Positions 1-8,356 of a stretch of 64,000 bases of DNA are shown piece by piece (position 1 is the stretch's first letter; the number at the start of each line of letters is the position of its first letter). The stretch is from positions 115,513-179,512 of the forward strand of contig JAUHZO010000010.1 of assembly GCA_030425925.1 (NCBI GenBank), in the 5' to 3' direction. The translations under genes were made by a program, and so were the position numbers. The stretch is from Alphaproteobacteria bacterium. Lineage in GTDB: Bacteria > Pseudomonadota > Alphaproteobacteria > Rhodobacterales > Rhodobacteraceae. The notes beneath the pieces are model-generated. The model searched no databases and had not been told where the DNA came from. It saw only the letters and a program-made list of their open reading frames with translations.

Positions 1-201
1 CCCCTGCCCCTCGATCACCGCCACCACGCCGCTCTCGGCGATCCCGGTTTCGATCCTGTCGATCCCGAAGCTCCGCAACTGCGCCACCACAAACGCCGCC
101 GTTTCGTGACAATCGAGGCTCAGCTCGGGATGCCGGTGCAGATGCCTGCGCCAGCCCGCCATCTCCTCGGCAAACCCCGCGATCCGGTTCACGACCACCA
201 T
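1..201 (-). CDS. M20-family amidohydrolase, N-terminal fragment
   Basis: Only the first 67 codons lie in the window; the gene continues past the left edge. The reading frame starts at an ATG (199-201) preceded by a purine-rich GGAAGGGAG about 8 bases upstream on the minus strand. The N-terminus contains WRRHLHRHPELS, a signature of the M20D amidohydrolases (hippurate hydrolase, N-acyl-amino-acid and IAA-amide hydrolases), followed by ETAAFVVAQLRSFGID and an ESGVVAVI strand. These are normally cytosolic metal-dependent enzymes of about 390 residues that cleave N-acyl amino acids. The metal ligands lie outside the window. It is divergent from mazG with a 64-bp spacer. The family is fairly sure; the substrate cannot be inferred. 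Confidence 0.8.
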   Translation of the reverse strand, partial: MVVVNRIAGFAEEMAGWRRHLHRHPELSLDCHETAAFVVAQLRSFGIDRIETGIAESGVVAVIEGQG

Positions 202-265
202 CAGACTGGACTCCCTTCCGCACCTGTCCCATCCAGAGCCTGACGCCAAAGCCGGGGGAAACGCA

Positions 266-1087
266 ATGACCGATGACCTGATCCACGACCCGAAGGGTGG
301 CCTGCCGCGGCTGCTGGACATCATGCGCCGCCTGCGCGATCCCGAAACCGGCTGCCCCTGGGATCTCGAACAGGATTTCGCCTCCATCGCCCCCTACACG
401 ATCGAAGAGGCCTACGAGGTCGCAGACGCCATCGAGCGCCAGGCCTGGGACGAACTGAAGGGCGAGCTGGGCGACCTGCTCTTCCAGTCGGTCTTTCACG
501 CGCAGATGGCCGAAGAGGCGGGGCTCTTCACCTTTGACGAGGTGGCCGACACCATGTCCGACAAGATGGTCGCGCGCCATCCGCATGTCTTCGGCGACCA
601 GAGCAACGCCAAGTCCGCCGAGCAGCAAACCCGCGACTGGGAGGCGGTCAAGGCCGCCGAACGCGCCGCCAGGGCGCAGACCGGCGTGCTCGACGGTGTC
701 GCCCTGGGCCTGCCGGCACTCCTGCGCGCGGTCAAACTGCAGAAACGCGCGGCCCGGGTGGGGTTCGACTGGCCCGACACGGGCCAGGTGCTCGACAAGA
801 TCGTCGAAGAGGCGCAGGAACTGCGCGAGGCCACGGATGCCGACCACCGCTTCGAGGAGTTCGGCGATCTGCTCTTCGTGATGGCCAACCTCGCCCGTCA
901 CATGCAGATCGACCCCGAGGCCGCCCTGCGCGCCGCCAACGCCAAGTTCACCCGCCGCTTCCGGGCAATCGAGACCGCCCTTGCCGACCAGGGCCGCCAG
1001 CCGGGTGACGCGACCCTTGCGGAAATGGACGCGCTCTGGGACGCCGCCAAGGCGCTTGAAAAACCCGCGCAGGACGACAGGCCCTGA
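266..1087 (+). CDS. mazG: Nucleoside triphosphate pyrophosphohydrolase MazG
   Basis: MazG hydrolyses (d)NTPs to the monophosphate plus pyrophosphate and is a house-cleaning enzyme of the cytosol. The 273-residue protein has the usual two tandem all-alpha MazG modules. The first has the CPWD segment and the metal-binding EExxE (TIEEAYE, residues 46-51) with ExxD in GELGDLL (67-70). The second has IVEEAQELREA and EEFGDLLFVMANLARH at about residues 175-215. The length matches the family. It starts at an ATG after GGGGGAAACGCA and stands alone, convergent with the HisA-like gene downstream. Nothing is unusual in the sequence. Confidence 0.95.
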   Translation: MTDDLIHDPKGGLPRLLDIMRRLRDPETGCPWDLEQDFASIAPYTIEEAYEVADAIERQAWDELKGELGDLLFQSVFHAQMAEEAGLFTFDEVADTMSDKMVARHPHVFGDQSNAKSAEQQTRDWEAVKAAERAARAQTGVLDGVALGLPALLRAVKLQKRAARVGFDWPDTGQVLDKIVEEAQELREATDADHRFEEFGDLLFVMANLARHMQIDPEAALRAANAKFTRRFRAIETALADQGRQPGDATLAEMDALWDAAKALEKPAQDDRP

Positions 1088-1107
1088 TCTTCTTCTTGGC
1101 GGCAAAT

Positions 1108-1152
1108 CCCCCGGGGGAGTCGCAGCCCCGCTGCGACGGGGGCAGCGCCCCC
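1108..1152. terminator. Hairpin cluster between convergent genes
   Basis: Three inverted repeats lie in a row between the converging mazG and HisA-like genes: CCCCCGGGGG (1108-1117), a 7-bp stem GTCGCAG/CTGCGAC (1119-1125 and 1131-1137), and GGGGGC/GCCCCC (1138-1152). No clear U-run follows on either strand, so this may be a bidirectional terminator or a dispersed palindromic element. Confidence 0.35.
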
Positions 1153-1213
1153 GGTCTGCGGGACGGCGGGCGGGGCGCCTTTCGGCGCAGCCGAAACAGC
1201 GCCGTCCGGCGTC

Positions 1214-1957
1214 CTACCGGAACCCGGCGGTTTCCTCGTATTCCGGACGCGCGATCTCCAGCGCCTCCTGCATCGAAAAGGTCTTCTTCATCAGCGCCCG
1301 ACCCACGATGGCCCCGGCGATGCCGGGGACGTATTTCAGCCGCGACAGATCGTCGAGACTGTCCACCAGACCGCTGGCAAAGACCAGGTGGCGGGTGGTC
1401 CCGGCCAGACCGGAAATCACCCCCAGCTGCTTGTCGGTCTCGCTGTCATCGGCGTCGATATCGGTGATGACCACCCCCGCCAGCGGCACCTCGGCAAAGC
1501 TGTCCAGCAGCGCCTCCGGGCTCATCGGGCTTTCGCTGGTCCAGCCATGGGTCATCAGACGGCCGCCGGCCACGTCCAGCGACAGCACCACCATGTCGGG
1601 ATGGTACTTGGCCAGCGCCTTGACCTCGTCGGGCGCGCGCGCCGCCAGCGTGCCGATCACCACCTGGCCCGCACCCTTCTCGATCCAGTATTCCGCCCTC
1701 TCGCGCGAGCGCATGCCGCCGGCCACCTGCACCGGCACGCCGACCTTGCGGATGATCTCCTCGATCAGCGCATCGTTGCCGCTGCCCTCCTGCAGCGCGT
1801 CGAAATCCGTCACCCGCACCCGGTCGGCCCCGGCCGCGACAAAGCCCAGCACGGTCTCCACCGGGTCCACATGCCACAGCATGGGGTCGTCAAACCGGCC
1901 GCGGCGCAGCGTCACGCAGCGTCCGTTCTGAAGTTCGATCGTGGGAATGATCTGCAT
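1214..1957 (-). CDS. HisA/HisF-related TIM-barrel protein (divergent HisA paralogue)
   Basis: The 247-residue protein has the half-barrel repeats and phosphate-binding pattern of HisA (ProFAR isomerase of histidine synthesis). Examples are QIIPTIELQNGRCVTL at the start, VQVAGGMRSRERAEYWIEKGAGQVVIGT at about 76-103, and GIAGAIVGRAL near the C-terminus. Residues that matter for HisA differ. The general-base Asp8 is Glu8. The VGGGIR loop reads VAGGMR. The DGT loop after TDI is replaced by DADDSETDK. The late SGG reads SGL. The second catalytic Asp is kept (D128 in SLDVAGG). It is not in a his operon; it lies between mazG and acpP. I infer a relative with a changed reaction rather than the housekeeping HisA, although automatic annotation would probably call it HisA. 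Confidence 0.75.
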   Translation of the reverse strand: MQIIPTIELQNGRCVTLRRGRFDDPMLWHVDPVETVLGFVAAGADRVRVTDFDALQEGSGNDALIEEIIRKVGVPVQVAGGMRSRERAEYWIEKGAGQVVIGTLAARAPDEVKALAKYHPDMVVLSLDVAGGRLMTHGWTSESPMSPEALLDSFAEVPLAGVVITDIDADDSETDKQLGVISGLAGTTRHLVFASGLVDSLDDLSRLKYVPGIAGAIVGRALMKKTFSMQEALEIARPEYEETAGFR

Positions 1958-2133
1958 CGGGCCCTCCTCCGTCTCGACCTGCCCCGAGCCTAGCAGAGCG
2001 CGCGCCCGATCCGGGGTCGGTTGGCGACATTCGGACCGGGCAAAGCGTCAATACACGCCAGGCGCGAAGCACGCCGCGACCTCACAGCCGCGCATCAGGG
2101 CCAACAATAGGGCCCGCATCAAGGCAGGCGCGC

Positions 2134-2163
2134 AAAGAAAAACGGCGCCGCAAGCGGCGCCGT
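2134..2163 (-). terminator. Rho-independent terminator of acpP
   Basis: A perfect 9-bp stem, ACGGCGCCG (2142-2150) with CGGCGCCGT (2155-2163), and a 4-base loop lie 22 bases past the acpP stop. On the minus strand it is followed by a TTTTTCTTT run (2133-2141). Confidence 0.85.
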
Positions 2164-2184
2164 CCATCAGCCGGGCGAAGACGC

Positions 2185-2418
2185 TTACTGGGCGTCGTTG
2201 ATGAACTTCACCGCATCGCCGAAGGTCTGGATGGTCTCGGCCGCATCGTCCGGAATCTCGATGCCGAATTCCTCTTCGAAGGCCATGACCAGCTCGACGG
2301 TGTCGAGGCTGTCCGCGCCCAGATCGTCGATGAACGAGGCGGATTCAACCACCTTGCCTTCTTCGACGCTGAGATGCTCGACCACAATCTTCTTCACGCG
2401 ATCTGCGATATCGCTCAT
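2185..2418 (-). CDS. acpP: Acyl carrier protein
   Basis: This is the small acidic carrier of acyl chains for fatty acid synthesis, 77 residues, the normal length. The phosphopantetheine attachment site is Ser37 in [10 protein letters not shown], and the helix-II recognition face ([17 protein letters not shown]) is intact. It lies downstream of fabG and fabD on the same strand, the usual cluster, but has a candidate promoter of its own and a strong terminator. That fits its need for much higher expression than the enzymes. No anomaly is seen. Confidence 0.97.
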   Translation of the reverse strand: MSDIADRVKKIVVEHLSVEEGKVVESASFIDDLGADSLDTVELVMAFEEEFGIEIPDDAAETIQTFGDAVKFINDAQ

Positions 2419-2571
2419 GTCTTATTTCCTCACAGTCTGATGGGCGGTTGCCCGTGTTTGCCCTCGCCCCTGGGGGTGGCTTTCGGTGCCCTTGCGGGCG
2501 GGTTTGTCCCCGGACCTTTCCGGGGCTGGCCAATCAACGCGTGTCCGCGCCCCCCGGCCAGAATTGTCGCG

Positions 2572-2599
2572 CCTATAGCACAGGCGTCAGGGATGGCAA
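2572..2599 (-). promoter_or_regulatory. Candidate sigma-70 promoter for acpP
   Basis: On the minus strand TTGCCA (2594-2599) and TATAGG (2572-2577) are separated by 16 bases, about 150 bases upstream of the acpP start in the fabG-acpP spacer. The leader also contains a 7-bp hairpin CCCCGGA/TCCGGGG (2508-2525). Confidence 0.5.
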
Positions 2600-2630
2600 A
2601 TGCTTTCCCATGCCGCCCTGCAGCAAGCGT

Positions 2631-3368
2631 TCAGAGCATCGCCATGCCGCCATTGACATGCAACGTGGCCCCGGTCACGTAGCCCGCCTCGGGGCTGGCC
2701 AGATACAGCGTGGCGGCGGCGATTTCCTCCGCGGTGCCCATCCGGCCCATGGGGATCTGGCCCATGATGGCGCTTTTCTGCTCGTAGTTCAGCTTGTCGG
2801 TCATGGCGGTTTCGATAAAGCCCGGCGCGATGGCGTTCACGGTGATGCCGCGGCTGGCCACCTCGTAGGCCAGCGATTTCGACATGCCCACCAGCCCCGC
2901 CTTGGCGGCGGCATAGTTGCCCTGCCCGGGATTGCCGGTGGCCCCCACGATGGACGAGATGTTGACGATCCGGCCCCAGCGCGCCTTCATCATGCCGCGC
3001 AGCACGCCCTTGCACAGGCGGAAGCTCGAGGTGAGGTTGACCTCCAGCACCTGCGCCCATTCCTCGTCGGACATGCGCATGAACAGGTTGTCGCGGGTGA
3101 TGCCGGCATTGTTGACCAGGATGTCCACGCCGCCCATCGCCTCGGCCGCCTGCTTGGGCAGCGCGGTGACCGCCTCGGCGTCCGAAAGGTTGCAAGGCAG
3201 CACAAAGGCCCGCGCGCCCAGATCGGCGGCCAGCGCCTCCAGCGGCTCGGTCCGGGTGCCCGAAAGGCCCACCTGGGCACCTGCCCCGTGCAGCGCCCGG
3301 GCAATGGCACCGCCAATGCCGCCCGAAGCGCCGGTGACCAGCGCCGATTTTCCTGTCAGATCGAACAT
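2631..3368 (-). CDS. fabG: 3-oxoacyl-[ACP] reductase FabG
   Basis: FabG performs NADPH-dependent reduction of 3-oxoacyl-ACP in fatty acid elongation. The 245-residue SDR protein shows the cofactor loop TGASGGIG (12-19), NNAG (86-89), and the catalytic Ser139 (NISS), Tyr152 and Lys156 (NYAAAK). It also has the FabG-typical APGFIETAMTDKL segment and the ending YVTGATLHVNGGMAML. It is cytosolic and tetrameric in the family. It sits 54 bases after fabD and upstream of acpP on the same strand, so it belongs to the fatty acid synthesis cluster. Confidence 0.95.
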   Translation of the reverse strand: MFDLTGKSALVTGASGGIGGAIARALHGAGAQVGLSGTRTEPLEALAADLGARAFVLPCNLSDAEAVTALPKQAAEAMGGVDILVNNAGITRDNLFMRMSDEEWAQVLEVNLTSSFRLCKGVLRGMMKARWGRIVNISSIVGATGNPGQGNYAAAKAGLVGMSKSLAYEVASRGITVNAIAPGFIETAMTDKLNYEQKSAIMGQIPMGRMGTAEEIAAATLYLASPEAGYVTGATLHVNGGMAML

Positions 3369-3422
3369 CTCGCTTCCTTCCGGTTCGCAGCTTTTCCCGT
3401 CGTCTCGATTGCGCCGCCCGGC

Positions 3423-4367
3423 TCAGCCCTGCAGCGCCGCGGCGGCCTCGGCCACATCGGCGGCACTGCCCACATTGCGCACCGCGGCATCGCGGTGGAT
3501 GCGCCGGACCATTCCCGACAGCGCCTTACCCGCGCCGATTTCCCAGAACTCGGTGACACCGCCATGGCTTACCATCCAGTCCACCGATTCCCGCCAGCGC
3601 ACGGCACCGGTGATCTGGTCCACCAGAAGCGACCGGATCGTGCCGGGATCGTTCACCGCATCGGCCAGCACATTGGCCACCAGCGGCACGCCGGGCGGCT
3701 CGATATGGACATGGCTCAGCGCATCGGCCATCACGCGGGCGGCGGGCGTCATCAGCTTGCAGTGAAACGGCGCGCTGACCGCCAGCAGCACCGCGCGCCG
3801 CGCGCCGGCCTGTTCGGCCAGCGCCACCGCGCGTTCCACCGCCGCCTTGTGGCCCGAGATCACCACCTGCTTGGGATCGTTGTCATTTGCCGCCGCGCAG
3901 ACATCGCCCTGAGCGGCGTCATGCGCCAGCTTGCGCACCGCGTCGAGCCCGAGCCCCAGGATCGCCGCCATGGCGCCCTGCCCCTCGGGCACCGCCTCTT
4001 GCATCGCGGTGCCGCGGGCGCGCAGCAGGCGCGCCGCATCGGCGATGGTAAAGCTGCCCGCCGCGGTCAGCGCCGAGTATTCGCCCAGGCTGTGCCCGGC
4101 GACATAGGCCGCCGCGTCGATTCCGACGCCCTCGGCCTCGAGCGCACGCATCGCCGCCATCGAGGTAGCCATCAGCGCCGGCTGGGCGTTGGCGGTGCGC
4201 GTCAGCGCCTCGATCTCGCCCTCCCAGATCAGCGCCGAAAGCTTTTCTCCCAGCGCCTCGTCAACCTCGTCGAACACCGCCCGGGCCGCCGGATAGGCCT
4301 CGGCCAGGTCGCGGCCCATACCGATGGTCTGCGCCCCCTGTCCGGGAAAGATGAATGCGCGCGCCAT
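3423..4367 (-). CDS. fabD: Malonyl-CoA:ACP transacylase FabD
   Basis: FabD loads malonyl groups onto ACP. The chosen ATG (4365-4367) gives MARAFIFPGQGAQ, the canonical FabD start, and is preceded by AGCGGAGGGG. An upstream in-frame ATG would add a non-conserved tail. The 314-residue protein has the GQGAQ loop (9-13), nucleophile Ser93 in GHSLGEYSAL, and the catalytic His in SAPFHCKLM near residue 200. It is the first gene of the minus-strand fabD-fabG-acpP set. No oddity is seen. Confidence 0.95.
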   Translation of the reverse strand: MARAFIFPGQGAQTIGMGRDLAEAYPAARAVFDEVDEALGEKLSALIWEGEIEALTRTANAQPALMATSMAAMRALEAEGVGIDAAAYVAGHSLGEYSALTAAGSFTIADAARLLRARGTAMQEAVPEGQGAMAAILGLGLDAVRKLAHDAAQGDVCAAANDNDPKQVVISGHKAAVERAVALAEQAGARRAVLLAVSAPFHCKLMTPAARVMADALSHVHIEPPGVPLVANVLADAVNDPGTIRSLLVDQITGAVRWRESVDWMVSHGGVTEFWEIGAGKALSGMVRRIHRDAAVRNVGSAADVAEAAAALQG

Positions 4368-4457
4368 GCGCCCCTCCGCTTGCTCCTCCATTGAAGCAAA
4401 GCCCTTACTCTGCCGGGGACGGCGGCGCAACGCCCCGATGGCGTCGGAACGTACCGT

Positions 4458-4700
4458 TCAGGCGGCGCTGTCGCGGGCCTCGCGCGCCAGGAAGATGCAG
4501 CTGAGCCCCAGGATCAGCAGCATCACCGACGCCGCCAGCTTCATCATCGTCAGATCCGGCAGGCCGCTGCCGCCGGGCACCAGCCAGACCCCAAAGGCCG
4601 ACACGCCCATCGCCGTGCCCATGATCGTCAGGAGCAGACGCGCAATCATGTTGGGCGCGCTGTTGCGGGCGGGGGCCAGGGTCTGGGCCGTCTGGGGCAT
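4458..4700 (-). CDS. Small two-helix membrane protein, unknown function
   Basis: This is an 80-residue protein between fabD and rpsF. It starts at ATG 4698-4700 after AGAGGATACCCC, a good ribosome-binding site. Two hydrophobic stretches are visible, MIARLLLTIMGTAMGVSAFGVW (about 18-39) and LAASVMLLILGLSCIFLA (about 55-72), so it is probably an inner-membrane protein with both ends in the cytosol. I do not recognise a family. Its codon use looks like that of the neighbours. It runs in the fabD direction, 90 bases upstream of the fabD start, and is divergent from rpsF. Confidence 0.6.
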   Translation of the reverse strand: MPQTAQTLAPARNSAPNMIARLLLTIMGTAMGVSAFGVWLVPGGSGLPDLTMMKLAASVMLLILGLSCIFLAREARDSAA

Positions 4701-4827
4701 GGGGTATCCTCTTCAACCGGGGGCGCGTTAACCGTGATGCGCGCAGATTGGCGAAACAAAACGCCGAAAATCGGGCCGTTTCCGGGAAAGCCGGGGGCGC
4801 GGGACCGGTGTCACCGATCGGGCGGGC

Positions 4828-4855
4828 TTGCGCCGCGGGGCGGAACGTGTATAGA
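4828..4855 (+). promoter_or_regulatory. Candidate promoter of the rpsF operon
   Basis: TTGCGC (4828-4833) and TATAGA (4850-4855) are separated by 16 bases, upstream of rpsF with a leader of about 100 bases. No other match this good is seen in the 263-bp spacer between the small membrane-protein gene and rpsF. Confidence 0.45.
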
Positions 4856-4862
4856 GGTGCGA

Positions 4863-4916
4863 CCTTTCGCGACACCTTTGTGAACCGCGCAGTCTCTCGT
4901 GGGCCGGGGCGAAAGG
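4863..4916 (+). ncRNA. Candidate structured leader of rpsF (S6:S18-type autoregulation)
   Basis: An 8-bp inverted repeat CCTTTCGC (4863-4870) and GCGAAAGG (4909-4916) encloses 38 bases that include ACCG and GCCGG. It lies 47 bases ahead of the rpsF start and just after the candidate promoter. Many bacteria carry an rpsF leader bound by the S6:S18 complex through a CCG in a bulge or loop. The position and stem fit, but I cannot test the fold or conservation. Confidence 0.35.
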
Positions 4917-4963
4917 ACAAGCCCGTGCCCTATGAAATGCGCCACGACAGAAATGGAGAGCAC

Positions 4964-5350
4964 ATGCCGCTTTACGAGCATGTTTTCATCGCGCGTCAGG
5001 ACCTGTCCAACGCGCAGGCCGAAGGCCTGATCGAACACTTCTCGACCGTCCTGACCGACAATGGCGGGGCCGTGGTGTCGTCCGAATACTGGGGCGTCAA
5101 GACCATGGCGTACAAGATCAACAAGAACCGCAAGGGCCATTACGCGTTCCTCAAGACCGACGCGACTGCGGATGCCGTGCACGAGATGGAGCGCCTGATG
5201 CGCCTGCACGACGACGTGATGCGCGTGCTGACCATCAAGGTCGACGCCCATGATGACGGCCCGTCGATCCAGATGCAGAAGCGCGACGATCGTGACCGTG
5301 GGGATCGCGGCGACCGTGGCGACCGCCGTGAACGCCGCCCGCGCGACTGA
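4964..5350 (+). CDS. rpsF: 30S ribosomal protein bS6
   Basis: S6 binds S18 and the central domain of 16S rRNA in the small-subunit platform. The ATG at 4964 follows AAATGGAGAGCAC and gives the canonical MPLYEHVFIARQDLS. A longer upstream frame has no family support. The 128-residue protein has the ferredoxin-like core (MAYKINKNRKGHYAFL; MERLMRLHDDVMRVLTIKV) and then a charged tail with tandem DRGDRG-type repeats, as is common in alphaproteobacteria. It is the first gene of rpsF-rpsR-rplI. Confidence 0.96.
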   Translation: MPLYEHVFIARQDLSNAQAEGLIEHFSTVLTDNGGAVVSSEYWGVKTMAYKINKNRKGHYAFLKTDATADAVHEMERLMRLHDDVMRVLTIKVDAHDDGPSIQMQKRDDRDRGDRGDRGDRRERRPRD

Positions 5351-5374
5351 TCCGGACAGAAGAGGAGATAACCC

Positions 5375-5602
5375 ATGGCCGCAAAACCGTTTTTCCGCCG
5401 CCGCAAGGTCTGCCCCTTCTCGGGCGACAACGCGCCCAAGATCGACTACAAGGACACCAAGCTGCTGCAGCGCTATATCAGCGAGCGTGGCAAGATCGTG
5501 CCCTCGCGCATCACCGCCGTTTCGGCCAAGAAGCAGCGTGAACTGGCCCGCGCCATCAAGCGCGCCCGCTTCCTCGCCCTGCTGCCCTACGCCGTGAAGT
5601 AA
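5375..5602 (+). CDS. rpsR: 30S ribosomal protein bS18
   Basis: The 75-residue basic protein partners S6 in the 30S platform. The typical core [22 protein letters not shown] and the C-terminal [22 protein letters not shown] are intact. It lies 24 bases after rpsF with AGAGGAGAT as ribosome-binding site, and 12 bases before rplI, so the three genes are cotranscribed. Confidence 0.97.
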
Positions 5603-5614
5603 GGAGACAAGACG

Positions 5615-6250
5615 ATGCAAGTCATTCTTCTGGAACGCGTGGCCAAGCTGGGCCAGATGGGCGACGTCGTCGACGTCAAGCCCGGCTATGCGCGCAACTA
5701 CCTGCTGCTGCAGGGCAAGGCGCTGACCGCGTCGAAAGAGAACATCGCCCAGTTCGAGGCCCAGAAGGCGCAGCTCGAAGCGCGCAACCTGGAGACCAGG
5801 AAAGAGGCCGAGGACATGGCTGCCCGTCTTGACGGCCAGCAGTTCGTGGTGATTCGCCAGGCGTCGGACGGCGGCAACCTCTACGGCTCCGTCACCACCC
5901 GGGACGCGGCGGAAACCGCCACCGCCGAAGGCTACTCGATCGACCGCAAGCAGGTGATCATCCGGACCCCGATCAAGGAGCTGGGCCTGCACGAGGTCGA
6001 GGTGCATCTGCACCCCGAGGTCATGGTGACGATCAACCTGAACGTCGCGCGTTCGCCCGAAGAGGCCGAGCTGCAGGCGTCGGGCAAGTCGATCCAGGAA
6101 CTGGCCGCCGAGGAAGAAGCGCAGGCCGAATTCGAGGTCAGCCAGCTGTTCGACGATATCGGGTCTGCCGCCAGCGACGACGACGATGGCGACGCCCCGG
6201 AGCGCCGCAGCGCCGAGCCGAGCGCGCTGGACGACCCGCGCGATTCGTAA
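5615..6250 (+). CDS. rplI: 50S ribosomal protein bL9
   Basis: L9 binds 23S rRNA near the L1 stalk and helps keep the reading frame. The N-domain [30 protein letters not shown], the long connecting helix and the C-domain ([14 protein letters not shown]) are clear. At 211 residues it is about 60 longer than the Escherichia coli protein. The extra C-terminal tail is acidic ([15 protein letters not shown]), as is usual in alphaproteobacteria. It is the last gene of the operon and is followed by a strong terminator. Confidence 0.96.
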   Translation: MQVILLERVAKLGQMGDVVDVKPGYARNYLLLQGKALTASKENIAQFEAQKAQLEARNLETRKEAEDMAARLDGQQFVVIRQASDGGNLYGSVTTRDAAETATAEGYSIDRKQVIIRTPIKELGLHEVEVHLHPEVMVTINLNVARSPEEAELQASGKSIQELAAEEEAQAEFEVSQLFDDIGSAASDDDDGDAPERRSAEPSALDDPRDS

Positions 6251-6273
6251 GCGCCGACACACGAATACGTTGA

Positions 6274-6310
6274 AAGCCGCGCGGCCCCGGGCCTGCGCGG
6301 CTTTTTTCTT
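6274..6310 (+). terminator. Rho-independent terminator of rpsF-rpsR-rplI
   Basis: AAGCCGCGC (6274-6282) pairs with GCGCGGCTT (6295-6303), followed by TTTTCTT, 24 bases past the rplI stop. Confidence 0.9.
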
Positions 6311-6396
6311 GCCATTTTTTCGGAAAATGCCCCGGTTTTTGATGCTGTTTCGCGTCACAATGACACAGTTCTTGCTCAATTGGTTACAAACTGGCA

Positions 6397-6422
6397 TGAC
6401 ATGTGAGGGGAGCCTGACATGT
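6397..6422 (+). promoter_or_regulatory. Direct repeat TGACATGT upstream of XRE regulator
   Basis: Two identical TGACATGT octamers (6397-6404 and 6415-6422) are spaced 18 bp centre to centre, about 35-60 bases ahead of the XRE gene. Self-regulation through such sites is common for this family, but binding here is only inferred. Confidence 0.25.
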
Positions 6423-6456
6423 CGGGCAGAACGAGTAGACGGTTGGTATTCATTTG

Positions 6457-6813
6457 ATGACACCAGTAGACAGTATTGTCGGCGAGAAGATCAGAAAGCG
6501 CCGGCAGGAGTTGGGGATGACCCAGACCGAGCTTGCCGAACTGATCGATGTCCGGTTCCAGCAGGTTCAGAAATACGAAAACGGACAGAACCGCGTGGCG
6601 GCCTCCCGGCTCTGGAAGATTGCCGAGGCGCTGCGCGTTCCGGTCAATTTCTTCTTCGAAGAGGTCGACGCGCCGGACCGGGCCGAAAACGTCTCGGCGC
6701 TGGACAAGCGCCGAATGCGCGAACTGGTCGGCCTGTTTTCCGAACTGACCGAACCGCAGCAGACCGCGGTGATGTCCTTCCTGCGCTCGGTGGCCGGATC
6801 GCCCGCCGAATAG
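6457..6813 (+). CDS. XRE-family transcriptional regulator
   Basis: A DNA-binding protein of 118 residues with a Cro/C1-type helix-turn-helix at about residues 9-63 (IVGEKIRKRRQELGMTQTE, then QVQKYENGQNRV). A short C-terminal helical part (ELVGLFSELTEPQQTAVMSFL) probably dimerises. The frame also opens one codon earlier with TTG; I prefer the ATG at 6457. It resembles the short regulators conserved in alphaproteobacteria (PraR-like). It stands alone between the ribosomal operon terminator and a chemoreceptor gene 97 bases downstream. The target genes are unknown. Confidence 0.8.
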   Translation: MTPVDSIVGEKIRKRRQELGMTQTELAELIDVRFQQVQKYENGQNRVAASRLWKIAEALRVPVNFFFEEVDAPDRAENVSALDKRRMRELVGLFSELTEPQQTAVMSFLRSVAGSPAE

Positions 6814-6910
6814 GCGGACCGGGTCAAATCGACGCAGGCATCGGGCAGAGTAGCCGGACGTTAAGTCTGGAGCGGGCAGAACGGCGGCAAACGCCGTCAG
6901 CCGGAGCCCC

Positions 6911-8263
6911 ATGATGAAGCTGTTCCACCGCGCCCGCCCGCCACAGGACGATCGGTCCGAAGCCGATGCCGCCCTGCTTGACATGGTCTTGCGCACCCAG
7001 GCCGTGATCCATTTCGATCCGCAGGGCACCGTTCTGCTGGCAAACGGGAATTTCTGCAACGCCCTGGGCTATGACGAGGCCGAGATCGTGGGCGGTCATC
7101 ACCGGCTCTTTGTCGACGAGACTTATGCCGCGTCCGAGGCATACCGCCGGTTCTGGGAACGTCTGGCCGCGGGCGAAACCTTTACCGGCCAGTTCCCGCG
7201 CCGCACGAAATCGGGCGAGGAAATCTGGATCCAGGCCACCTATGCCCCGGTGTTCGACGCCGACGGCGCGGTGCGCCGGGTGGTCAAGGTGGCCACCGAC
7301 ATCACCACCCGGCAACGCGCCATCGCCGGCACGGCCCACGCGCTGGACCGCCTGCGCGAGGGCGACCTGACCCACCGCATCGACGCCTGCGGTCTGGAGG
7401 ATCTCGACCTCGTGGGTGACAGCTACAACAACGCCACCGCGCAGCTTTGCGCCATGGTGGACAGGGTCAAGCACGTGGCGCTGAACGTGACCGGCACCGC
7501 GGACCAGATCAACCGCGCGGCGCAGGAATTGTCCGGGCGCACCGAAACCCAGGCGGCCACGCTGGAACAGACCGCCGCCGCCGTGGAACAACTGACGGTC
7601 AACGCCGCCACCTCGGCCGAAGGCGCCCGCACTGTCCACCAGGAGGCGGATTCGGCCCGGACCTCGGCCGAGCGCGGCAGCCGCGTGTTCGAGGATGTGA
7701 TTTCCGCCATGGACCGCATCGCCACCTCCTCGGGGCAGATTTCGCAGATCCTCGTGGTGATCGACGACATTGCCTTCCAGACCAACCTGCTGGCGCTGAA
7801 TGCCGGGGTCGAGGCTGCCCGCGCCGGGGAAAGCGGGCGCGGCTTTGCCGTTGTGGCCTCCGAAGTGCGCGGCCTGGCGCAGCGGTCGTCGGAATCGGCG
7901 CTGGAAATCAAGTCGCTGATCACCGAAAGCGCCGAACAGGTGGCGCAGGGCGTGGAACTGGTGGGCAATGCCCGCACCGCGCTGGAACAGATCTTTTCTG
8001 GGGTCGCGTCGATCTCGGAACGCGTGCAGGAGATCGCGCACAGCACCTCGGAACAATCCTCGACCCTGACCGAAATCAACGCGGCCCTCGGCCAGCTGGA
8101 CAGCGTCACCCAGCAGAACGCCGCGATGGTCGTGGAAACGGTCAGCGCCAGCGAGCGGCTGGCCGGCGACTCGCGCAACCTTGCCGAAGACGTGGCGGCC
8201 TTCCAGACCGAAAGCGCAGGCGCAGGCGACGCGGGCTGGAGACAGGACAACCGCGCCGCCTGA
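6911..8263 (+). CDS. Soluble PAS-domain methyl-accepting chemotaxis protein
   Basis: A 450-residue chemoreceptor without transmembrane helices. A PAS sensor occupies about residues 20-125 ([19 protein letters not shown], the GYDEAEIVG region, ending VVKVATDIT). A short HAMP-like linker follows ([21 protein letters not shown]). The remainder is a coiled-coil signalling domain with the conserved hairpin tip around [18 protein letters not shown] and [18 protein letters not shown], which docks CheA/CheW. The usual NAAVEAARAG reads [10 protein letters not shown]. It is probably cytosolic, sensing an internal cue such as redox state or oxygen. No che genes are nearby. The start is an ATGATG after GCCGGAGCCCC. 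Confidence 0.9.
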   Translation: MMKLFHRARPPQDDRSEADAALLDMVLRTQAVIHFDPQGTVLLANGNFCNALGYDEAEIVGGHHRLFVDETYAASEAYRRFWERLAAGETFTGQFPRRTKSGEEIWIQATYAPVFDADGAVRRVVKVATDITTRQRAIAGTAHALDRLREGDLTHRIDACGLEDLDLVGDSYNNATAQLCAMVDRVKHVALNVTGTADQINRAAQELSGRTETQAATLEQTAAAVEQLTVNAATSAEGARTVHQEADSARTSAERGSRVFEDVISAMDRIATSSGQISQILVVIDDIAFQTNLLALNAGVEAARAGESGRGFAVVASEVRGLAQRSSESALEIKSLITESAEQVAQGVELVGNARTALEQIFSGVASISERVQEIAHSTSEQSSTLTEINAALGQLDSVTQQNAAMVVETVSASERLAGDSRNLAEDVAAFQTESAGAGDAGWRQDNRAA

Positions 8264-8305
8264 GGCCGGGGCCCGGTTACCGGAACGAAACCGGCGGCAG
8301 GAACG

Positions 8306-8333
8306 AAAAAGGGCCGCCCCCGGGGGGCGGCCC
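8306..8333 (-). terminator. Rho-independent terminator of tig
   Basis: A GC-rich perfect stem GGGCCGCCCC (8311-8320) with GGGGCGGCCC (8324-8333) is followed on the minus strand by a TTTTT run (8306-8310), 24 bases past the tig stop. Confidence 0.8.
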
Positions 8334-8356
8334 GATCCGGGCAAAGCGCGGCGCGC

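Noticed and set aside
2448..4394. Plus-strand open frame opposite fabG and fabD
   Set aside because: The conserved proteins FabG and FabD lie on the other strand with proper starts; this frame has no recognisable sequence.
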